From positions 496,001 through 560,000 of the forward strand of contig CAVTBC010000004.1 of assembly GCA_963732865.1 (NCBI GenBank): a stretch of DNA of 64,000 nucleotides. The letters run 5' to 3'. The number at the start of each line of letters is the position of its first letter. The stretch's first letter is position 1. Shown one piece after another: positions 44,749 to 51,693 of this stretch. A program made the translations under genes and the position numbers. Under the pieces are notes generated by a model. The model saw only the letters and a program-made list of their open reading frames with translations, made no database searches and was not told the origin of the DNA. The DNA is from JADLGL01 sp963732865 (GTDB lineage: Bacteria > Pseudomonadota > Alphaproteobacteria > Rhizobiales > Kaistiaceae).

Positions 44749-45570
44749 ATGGCATCGACCGTTGAAATATCCGACCGCGCCTTTGTCCGGCTGCGCGTCT
44801 ACAACTGGGTCATGGGCGGCCTTCATGCCATCCAGGGAGTGGGTATCCTCATCCTCGCATCTGACTTCACCCTGCCCGTGACCGCCGCCTTCGCGGAAGG
44901 TCCTCCCGGCACCCCTGTTCCGGTGCCGAGCAGGCTGTTCGACATCTCGATCGCTTGGGGTGTGGCGATCTTCCTCTTGTTGTCCGCATTTTTTCATCTA
45001 CTCGTCGCCAGCGTCGTTGCCGCCCGATACCGAAGCCAGCTTTCACGAGGGCAGAACCAGTTTCGCTGGATAGAATACTCGCTATCCTCATCGCTGATGA
45101 TCGTATTGATTGCGATGCTCACGGGCATCAATGACGTGGCTGCGCTCGTCGCCTTGTTCGGCGTGAATGCCGGCATGATCATCTTGGGCTCCGCTCAGGA
45201 GCGTTACGAGCGGCCGGGCGGGTCGCTGTGGCCTTTCTGGATGGGCACTGTTCTCGGCATAGTGCCTTGGGTGGCCATCGGAATCTATCTGGTTTCGCCA
45301 GGAAGCGACGCGCAGCCGCCCGGCTTCGTGTATGGGATCTTCATCAGCCTGTTCCTGTTCTTCAACAGCTTCGCGCTCACTCAATGGCTCCAATACAAGC
45401 AGGCGGGTCGCTGGAGGAACTACCTGACGGGTGAGCGCACCTATATCTTACTCAGTTTGCTAGCGAAGTCGGCACTTGCTTGGCAAGTGTTTGGCGGAAC
45501 GCTGGCGCGATTGAAAATATTGGTGACCCCGACTGGATTCGAACCAGTGGCCCTCAGATTAGGAAATTGA
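44749..45570 (+). CDS. Heliorhodopsin
   Basis: Seven-helix retinal protein of 273 residues. It matches the heliorhodopsin family along its length: GGLHAIQG with His26 in helix 1, DFTLPVTAAFAEGPPGT in the first loop, AFFHLLVAS with His83, FRWIEYSLSSSLMIVLIA with counterion Glu109, VAALVALFGVNAGMI, WPFWMGTVLGIVPW, PGFVYGIFISLFLFFNSFAL, and helix 7 LSLLAKSALAWQVFGGTL with the Schiff-base Lys240. All known functional positions are kept, so it should bind retinal. Heliorhodopsins are inverted in the membrane and thought to be sensors or regulators rather than pumps. The start has GAGG 5 bases before the ATG. The last 16 residues (LVTPTGFEPVALRLGN) come from the island repeat, not from the family. 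No retinal-forming gene is in the window. Confidence 0.95.
   Translation: MASTVEISDRAFVRLRVYNWVMGGLHAIQGVGILILASDFTLPVTAAFAEGPPGTPVPVPSRLFDISIAWGVAIFLLLSAFFHLLVASVVAARYRSQLSRGQNQFRWIEYSLSSSLMIVLIAMLTGINDVAALVALFGVNAGMIILGSAQERYERPGGSLWPFWMGTVLGIVPWVAIGIYLVSPGSDAQPPGFVYGIFISLFLFFNSFALTQWLQYKQAGRWRNYLTGERTYILLSLLAKSALAWQVFGGTLARLKILVTPTGFEPVALRLGN
45520..45560. repeat. Right island repeat (att-like), tRNA 3'-end resemblance
   Basis: 41-bp direct copy of 25541-25582, with GACTGG where the left copy has GACTGGG. On the minus strand it gives a perfect five-pair T stem (ACTGG, loop TTCGAAT, CCAGT) followed by CGGGGTCACCA. No 5' half of a tRNA is adjacent. It overlaps the end of the heliorhodopsin gene and lies 160 bp before an integrase gene. 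Confidence 0.78.
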
Positions 45571-45720
45571 TGGACTGTATCAACCATGGCGTTTCAAGTG
45601 GGTTTCACATGCGTCGAGAAAGCCAGTGTTTTGGTAGCATATTCCTTGCATCGCGTTTCAAATCGCTTCATGCTATCAACCGGATTTCGTGACCTATGTG
45701 TGACCTTGTGCTGGGGTGCC

Positions 45721-46959
45721 ATGAAGATAACCACCATCGCCCATGTCGAGGGGGCCAAGCCCAATCCTGCACGGCAGATCGATTATCCCGACGCTAGGGT
45801 GAGGGGGCTTGCGCTCAGGGTCACTCCTGCCGGCGGCAAGAGTTGGACGTTGCGTTATCGCACCCAGGAGGGTCGCCAGCGGCGGATGAGCCTTGGGGGC
45901 TTCCCGGCCGTCGGCCTATCGGAAGCGCGCGATAAGGCGCGAGCGAAGCTTGGCGAAGTTGCCAGCGGGCGCGATCCGGCGGAGGAAAAGCAGGTTGTTC
46001 GAATGTCGGCGCGGGCAGGGCGCCTCAACACCATAACCGGGCTAATTGAGAGCTACCTCGGAGACGCTGAGCAGGGAAGGCATCGTCCAAATGCTCGGCC
46101 AAAGCGGCCTGGCACAATGGCTCTCGACCGTTACTACTTCGAGCGACACATCAAGCCGAGATTGGGCACAATCGCCGTCGAGGAACTGACTCGATCCAAG
46201 GTGCAGGAGTTTCTGGATGACGTAGGCAGGAACGCGCCCTCGACTGCGAGGCATTGTCGTGCAGTTCTAAGACAAGCCTACAACTACGCGATCAGACGTG
46301 AGCGGGCGAAAAGCAACCCCGCCCAACTTGCTGACCTTCCAGCACCAAAGCAGCGCGACCGCGTCATGACCGATGCGGAGCTCAGAGCGATCTGGGATGC
46401 GGCCGATGTATTGGCGCTTCGACAGCCATCCACCGGCCTGGCCATTAAATTCGCGATGCTTACATTGCAGCGTGGAGGCGAGGTCACAGGCATTCATTCA
46501 AACGAAATCGACTGGAACTCACGGACTTGGACTCTCCCGGCGGATCGGACCAAAAACCACCGATTGCATATTGTGCCACTATCAGATGGGGCAATGGCCG
46601 TCCTTAGCGAGGCGTTCGGCGACGATAGGGAAGGTCAAGCCTTCCCGTCGCGTAGAGGAGCGAAGGGCGCCTCGATAAGGCGCGATTCAATCAGTAAGGC
46701 TCTCCGGCGCCTTACCAAGAAGCTGGGCGTCGAGAACGCCACGCCGCATGATTTTCGCCGAACCGGTGGCACCAACATAACTGGTGAGCGGATTGGCATG
46801 CCTCGATTCATCGTCTCTCGCGTTCTCAATCAGATATCGGACAGCGGTGGAGCGGCAGCCGTCACCGCCGTCTATGATCGGAATGACTATCTTGCTGACA
46901 AACGACGAGCGCTTGATGCCTGGGCGGCGAGGTTGAAAGAGATTGTCGCAACCGGCTGA
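45721..46959 (+). CDS. Tyrosine-type site-specific integrase
   Basis: Phage/island-type integrase of 412 residues. It has an N-terminal DUF4102-like arm-binding domain (LALRVTPAGGKSWTLRYRTQEGRQRRMSLG split across strands), a core-binding SAM-like domain (YYFERHIKPRLGTIAVEELTRSKVQEFL) and a catalytic domain with Arg in LTLQRGGEVTGI, HDFRRTGGTNI (His-x-x-Arg) and Tyr in TAVYDRNDYL. Integrases of this class target tRNA 3' ends, which fits the repeat 160 bp upstream. The ATG at 45721 suits the family N-terminus (MKITTIAHVEG). It lies just outside the 20-kb interval between repeats and may belong to a second, adjoining element. Confidence 0.93.
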   Translation: MKITTIAHVEGAKPNPARQIDYPDARVRGLALRVTPAGGKSWTLRYRTQEGRQRRMSLGGFPAVGLSEARDKARAKLGEVASGRDPAEEKQVVRMSARAGRLNTITGLIESYLGDAEQGRHRPNARPKRPGTMALDRYYFERHIKPRLGTIAVEELTRSKVQEFLDDVGRNAPSTARHCRAVLRQAYNYAIRRERAKSNPAQLADLPAPKQRDRVMTDAELRAIWDAADVLALRQPSTGLAIKFAMLTLQRGGEVTGIHSNEIDWNSRTWTLPADRTKNHRLHIVPLSDGAMAVLSEAFGDDREGQAFPSRRGAKGASIRRDSISKALRRLTKKLGVENATPHDFRRTGGTNITGERIGMPRFIVSRVLNQISDSGGAAAVTAVYDRNDYLADKRRALDAWAARLKEIVATG

Positions 46960-47230
46960 CGATTGGTCAGCGGCCTCCAGTCTATACATGGCCGCGCCGA
47001 CGCAAGCGTTTCCCTTAGTGCGGCAGCAGCGCGGAATGCTTCAACCTTTGCATCAAGCGCTTCATCGCGCAGCCTTTGACAGCGCATCTCCTGCGAGAGA
47101 TCGGCCCTATCTTCCGGAGCGTCGTTATCCCACACCCCCAACGATTAGACTTGGCGAGTTGGGCGGTTTCGGCAAGGTGGAGCCTTCGGGTATGGTGAGC
47201 CTGTGCTCGGTCAGGAGTAAACACTGCAGG

Positions 47231-48757
47231 ATGGACTGCGAATTGGTCATTGCTGGGGGTGGCCCCGTCGGACTGCTCACCGCATTGATCTGCGCGGAAT
47301 CTGGGATCGAATGTCGCGTCTTCGAGATGGAGCGTAAGCTCGGCAGCGACCTTCGCGCCAGCAGCTTTCATCCGCCAACAATTGACATGCTGGACGACAT
47401 CGGGATTGCAGACGCCTTGGTTCAGCGAGGCTTGGTTTGTCCGCACTGGCAGATCCGCATCCACCCGTCGGGCGAACGCGCTGTCTTCGAACTGGCCTCA
47501 ATCGCCGCGGAGACAAGGCACCCCTTTCGCCTTCAATGCGAACAATGGAAGTTGTCCGAGGAGTTACTGGCGCGGCTCCAAAGTCACCCTCACGCAACGG
47601 TTGAATTCGGCTCCCGAGTGTTGGGTTTCACTCAAGTCGACAACTCGGTCACCGTGACCATAGATCGAGGCGGTCACTTCGAATCAGTGACGTGCAAGCT
47701 GTTGGTCGGTGCCGACGGTCTGGGAAGCGTTATTCGGCACGGGCTTGGTCTCCCGTTCGAAGGCGAGACATTTCCTGAGACCACGATCGTTGTCACTACT
47801 CCCTTCCGTTTCGAAGATCATCTGGAGGGAATGTCGCTGGTCACGTCCTGTTATGTCGGCGACAGTCACATCGCCTTCCTGCGTCTTCCTGACCGTTGGC
47901 GGCTGGCGCTCTATCCTGACGAGTCGCTTCCGATCGAAGAGCAGATGAAATCCGCTGCCATCGAGGACACTCTGCAAAGGGTCGTGGAATTGGCGACTCC
48001 ATATCCGGTTGACGCGATCTGGCCCTATCGCGTGCAGCAACGCATCGTGCCCAAATATCGGATTGGACGGGTCGCACTGGCCGGGGACGCAGCGCATGTG
48101 AACTCACCTGCCGGTGGGATGGGCCTCAATGCCGGCATCCATGATGCGGTCGAGCTTGCGACGGCTCTCATTGCCATTCTCAAGGACGGCGCAGGGAAGA
48201 TCGTGAAGACGTTGCAGATCGCCTTCTTTCTGACCGTCGGAGTGATCGCCACTCATTCCTTGGTGATAACCCCGCTGTTGATCGTCCTACTGCTGTTCAC
48301 AAACGACTTCGTCACGATGTCGGTTGCGACCGATCACGTCGCGTTCTCCCAATCGCCGGACCGTTGGAACGTGCGAACCCTTGTGCTGACGGGAGGCATT
48401 TTGGCCGCGTTCATGTTGATAATCTCCTTTGCCATATTCCTCGTCGGCCGCGACTGGCTTGGACTGCAGCTCGCTGAGCTACAGACGCTGGTCTTCGTGG
48501 TGCTGGTCGCAACCGGACAGGGCAACATTCACCTGGTGCGCGAGCGCGGTCTTTTCTGGCGATCGCGTCCAAGCGGGTGGCTGGTGGCGAGTTCGCTTTT
48601 CGATCTTCTGACCGTTTCCGTGATGGCGACGGCAGGGATCCTCATGGCGCCAATCAGCTTGACGCTGACAATCCTCGTGTTCGTAGTTGTTGTCACCTAC
48701 TTGGTAATTATCGACCAAGTGAAGACCCGAATGTACCGTCGCCTGCTACCGGCATGA
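47231..48757 (+). CDS. Chimeric gene: FAD monooxygenase fused to P-type ATPase membrane end
   Basis: Protein of 508 residues. Residues 1 to about 322 are a FAD-dependent aromatic monooxygenase: VIAGGGPVGLLTALICAESG, LVGADGLGSVIRHGLG and VALAGDAAHVNSPAGGMGLNAGIHDAVELA. From about codon 325 (nucleotide 48205) it becomes the C-terminal membrane part of a plasma-membrane-type P-ATPase: VKTLQIAFFLTVGVIATHS, LLFTNDFVTMSVATD, RWNVRTL, QTLVFVVLVATGQGNIHLVRERGLFW. The monooxygenase lacks its C-terminal substrate domain and the ATPase lacks every catalytic part. This looks like a deletion or recombination scar; activity of either half is doubtful. The start ATG at 47231 precedes the FAD motif. Confidence 0.85.
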   Translation: MDCELVIAGGGPVGLLTALICAESGIECRVFEMERKLGSDLRASSFHPPTIDMLDDIGIADALVQRGLVCPHWQIRIHPSGERAVFELASIAAETRHPFRLQCEQWKLSEELLARLQSHPHATVEFGSRVLGFTQVDNSVTVTIDRGGHFESVTCKLLVGADGLGSVIRHGLGLPFEGETFPETTIVVTTPFRFEDHLEGMSLVTSCYVGDSHIAFLRLPDRWRLALYPDESLPIEEQMKSAAIEDTLQRVVELATPYPVDAIWPYRVQQRIVPKYRIGRVALAGDAAHVNSPAGGMGLNAGIHDAVELATALIAILKDGAGKIVKTLQIAFFLTVGVIATHSLVITPLLIVLLLFTNDFVTMSVATDHVAFSQSPDRWNVRTLVLTGGILAAFMLIISFAIFLVGRDWLGLQLAELQTLVFVVLVATGQGNIHLVRERGLFWRSRPSGWLVASSLFDLLTVSVMATAGILMAPISLTLTILVFVVVVTYLVIIDQVKTRMYRRLLPA

Positions 48758-48893
48758 GGAGCGACTTGGCTGATGTCCCAGCCAGACCGATTTCATCAAT
48801 TCGAAGCAGATGCCCAAACTCTGCGGACGCAGCTGGTCGGACTGAGGCCGGTGACTCGGCCTTCATGTTGAGCGGAGGCTCGTTTCCCAAATC

Positions 48894-50093
48894 TCAGTTC
48901 AAGCTGAGCGCAGATCGCCAGCTCATACGGGCGCCGCCGCTGATGATGCCAACGCGGTAGATGCGGCCGGCGAAACGAGCCATGCCCCAGATAGCCGCCA
49001 GCATGATGACAATCGCTACCGGCATCTCCCAGAGTGCGACGCTGCCGAGGGCAAGCCGTGCCGGCATCAGGATCGGCGCAAGGGGCGGGAGGTACGACAG
49101 TATCTTGATCCAGAGCGCGTCCGGGGAAGCAATCAGCGCGTAGTCCAGCAGGAAGCCGCCGATGAGGAAGATGGCGAAGGGCGCCGACGCCGACTGCACT
49201 TCTTCGGGGCGCGCCACCATAGCCCCCACGGCAGCGTCGAAGAAGGCATAGAGGACGTAGCCGAGAGCGAACCACAGCAGGATGACGGGGAGAAGGCTCC
49301 AAACGTCCGAAGGAATGGCGGTGCTGCGCACGATGCCGTTCGCGATCAGGCCGGCGACGATCGTGACCGCCATCTGCCCGACGGCCGCGATACCGATGCC
49401 AAGCACCTTCCCCGTCATCAGTTCGCTGGGCGTGACGGCCGAGAGGAGCACTTCGGCGACCCGCGACGTCTTCTCCTGTGCAACGCCGCCGGCGACTGCA
49501 GCGCCGAAGATGCCGAGCGATACGTAAAGCAGGAGGCCGGAGCCGAGGGCCGCGATGCGCCGACCGGTCTGGTCCGGAGGTTTGGTCTGCAACGTCACCG
49601 TCGTCAGCCGCAGCGGCTGCTGCGCCGCGGCGATGGTGGCCGCGTCGACGCCAGCCTCCGCCAGCAGGTTTGCCTGATGTGCCTGGCTGACGACGGCCTG
49701 CAGCAACGCCCCGAGTTCCGGTGCGAGACTTGAGTACACCGTCACCGTTGGCGGGCTGGTCTCGAGATCAAGCGCCGCGTTGAGTGCGGCACCGCTTCGA
49801 CGCACGGGCGTGAGCGCGACCGTCGCATCCGCACCGGTCGCGACGTCCGTGGTGGTAATGTCGATGCCGACCGCGTTCGCCGCCGCCTGAAGCGGAGCGG
49901 CCGCGGCCTGAGCGCCGGGACCCACCAAGCCGACATTCATCGGTTTCGGTGTCCCCGAAACGAGGGCGGGAATGACGATCAGCCCCACAACGAAGAGCGT
50001 GGTCGCGGCGGTCATGATCCAGGTCGCCCGCCCGCGCAGGCGCTGGAAAATCTCGCGCCACATGATCAGGCGAACCGTCTGCCAGCCGCTCAT
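48894..50093 (-). CDS. ABC-2-type transporter permease (NatB-like)
   Basis: Membrane subunit of 399 residues. It has one N-terminal helix (WIMTAATTLFVVGLIVIPALV), a large extracytoplasmic domain to about residue 190, and five or six C-terminal helices including LLLYVSLGIFGAAVAGGVAQEKTSRVAEVLLSA in pieces, a signature of ABC-2/NatB permeases. It overlaps the ATPase gene by 4 bp (ATGA), forming a two-gene exporter. The substrate (Na+, peptide or drug) is unknown. Confidence 0.92.
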   Translation of the reverse strand: MSGWQTVRLIMWREIFQRLRGRATWIMTAATTLFVVGLIVIPALVSGTPKPMNVGLVGPGAQAAAAPLQAAANAVGIDITTTDVATGADATVALTPVRRSGAALNAALDLETSPPTVTVYSSLAPELGALLQAVVSQAHQANLLAEAGVDAATIAAAQQPLRLTTVTLQTKPPDQTGRRIAALGSGLLLYVSLGIFGAAVAGGVAQEKTSRVAEVLLSAVTPSELMTGKVLGIGIAAVGQMAVTIVAGLIANGIVRSTAIPSDVWSLLPVILLWFALGYVLYAFFDAAVGAMVARPEEVQSASAPFAIFLIGGFLLDYALIASPDALWIKILSYLPPLAPILMPARLALGSVALWEMPVAIVIMLAAIWGMARFAGRIYRVGIISGGARMSWRSALSLN

Positions 50094-50974
50094 CCCGGCA
50101 CGAGCTCCCGATAAAGCTGCACCAGGCCGCCGGATTCAAAGCCGAAATGCTCGACAGTGCCGGCTGCCATCGCCGCCTTCAGTACTGTCTGCGGATCTGT
50201 GCCTTCGTCCAAAGAAAGCAGGACGCTCTCGGCGTTCTGTTCCACGATTCTCGAGCCGGTGAGCCCCGCGGCCCAGGCGCCGCCGCCGGACACTTCCACC
50301 CTGAGATACTGCGGCACGCGCGCTCTCAGTTCGGCCAGAGTGCCGGCAGCAAGGACCCGCCCTTGGTCAATGATCACCGTACGATCGCAGAGGCGTTCGA
50401 CAAGGTCGAGTTGGTGCGAGGAAAAGAGGATCGCAGCGCCGCGTTGCGCTTCGGCGCGCAGGACGCCAGAAAGGACGTCCACGGCCGCTGGATCGAGCCC
50501 GGCGAACGGCTCGTCGAGAGCGAGAAGATCGGGCTTGTGCACAATCGCTACCGCGAGCTGCGCCCGCTGCTGATTGCCGTGCGATAGCGAGACGACCTGA
50601 TCGAGAAAGCGATCGCTCAAACCGAGCCGCGTCAGCCAGCTCTTGCCTGCCTCGACAGCGTCACGTCGCGCCATCCCATGAAGCCTAGCAAAATAGGCGA
50701 CTTGTTCCAGAAGCGGCATTTGCGGATAGAGGCCGCGCTCCTCCGGCATGTAGCCGAAGCGGAGCCGGTCGGCAGACCCAATATCGTGGTTCTCCCAGCG
50801 CAGCGCACCCCGGTAGGGCACCAGTACTCCCATGATCGCACGCATCGTTGTTGTCTTGCCGGCGCCGTTGCGGCCGACGAAGCCGACGATATTGCCTGCA
50901 GATACCGTCATGGAGAGTTGGTCCACCGCCAAGAGGTTTCCGAAGCGATGCGAGAGGTCGGTGATCTCGAGCAT
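50090..50974 (-). CDS. ABC transporter ATP-binding protein (NatA-like)
   Basis: ATPase of 294 residues from the ATG at 50974 (MLEITDLSHRFG). It shows Walker A GRNGAGKTTTM, Q-loop PEERGLYPQM, signature LSHGNQQRAQLAVAI (a variant of LSGGQ), Walker B LLALDEPFAGLDP and H-loop FSSHQ, followed by a C-terminal domain as in DUF4162-containing ABC-2 ATPases. The frame is open to 51076, where a less typical start exists. It is coupled to the permease downstream. Confidence 0.92.
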   Translation of the reverse strand: MLEITDLSHRFGNLLAVDQLSMTVSAGNIVGFVGRNGAGKTTTMRAIMGVLVPYRGALRWENHDIGSADRLRFGYMPEERGLYPQMPLLEQVAYFARLHGMARRDAVEAGKSWLTRLGLSDRFLDQVVSLSHGNQQRAQLAVAIVHKPDLLALDEPFAGLDPAAVDVLSGVLRAEAQRGAAILFSSHQLDLVERLCDRTVIIDQGRVLAAGTLAELRARVPQYLRVEVSGGGAWAAGLTGSRIVEQNAESVLLSLDEGTDPQTVLKAAMAAGTVEHFGFESGGLVQLYRELVPG

Positions 50975-51089
50975 GCCTGGTTGCGGCCCTTCAATCACGC
51001 GCCGACGAGCGACCCTGTCCATGTCTGCCCCAGACACAGACGCTGAAGCCGCATTTCGCCTCCCTATCTGGGGCAAGGCGCCCGCGGTG

Positions 51090-51267
51090 CTAACGACGTG
51101 TGCCCACCACCAGCAGCGGCGCGCCTACAACTATCAATGCGATAGCGATCGCCAGTTCGACGCCGCTCGGAATGCGACTGCTCCTGGTCAGCAGATAATG
51201 GGCAAGCACAATGATCCCAGTGATGGTGAGTATAAGACCGAAACGGAGGTAGTTGGTCCTGGGACAT
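51090..51267 (-). CDS. Small two-helix membrane protein, apparently frameshifted at its start
   Basis: One frame reads YLRFGLILTITGIIVLAHYL, then a short polar turn, then ELAIAIALIVVGAPLLVVG and a stop at 51090. It is a close paralogue of the neighbouring 52-residue protein at 51319-51477. The frame has no start codon; the ATG at 51267 is in another frame and a single extra base near 51252 would connect them. Its function is unknown. Confidence 0.5.
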
Positions 51268-51318
51268 GATCAGGTGCTTGGTGGAGGTTGCGAAAGAAAC
51301 TCCGGGACGGCGGGTCGG

Positions 51319-51477
51319 TCAGAGAACGCCTGCCAGCAGCAGCGGCACGCCAATCACAACAAAGGCGATCCCGAACATCAGCTCCACCCGCCTCGACACG
51401 GGACCACGTATACCCAAGAAATAGTGAGCGAATACAATGACCCCTGTCACAGTCAGAATAATGCCAATCCTCAACAT
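51319..51477 (-). CDS. Small two-helix membrane protein
   Basis: 52-residue protein: MLRIGIILTVTGVIVFAHYF, a basic turn GIRGPVSRRVE, then LMFGIAFVVIGVPLLLAG and a stop. It starts at the ATG at 51477. The two predicted helices and the paralogue immediately downstream (51090-51267) support real coding. Function unknown. The rest of 51077-51693 has no other gene I can support. Confidence 0.6.
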   Translation of the reverse strand: MLRIGIILTVTGVIVFAHYFLGIRGPVSRRVELMFGIAFVVIGVPLLLAGVL

Positions 51478-51693
51478 TCAAGCACCGTGGACTAGCTTCA
51501 GGGCGAAAGGAAGTTAATTCGGCGCAATGTGGAGGCTTTTGATGCCGTGTCTGCCTTGCCGAGTTAGTTGACGGCCACGCCGCTGCGCCCTCTGTGTTGA
51601 ACCTGTTGCGGCGATCTCGGGCGGTCAACGGCTTCATCCTCGCGGACGCGATACTCGTCGGGATTGATCTTCATTCTCTTTGACCTCGAAGCA

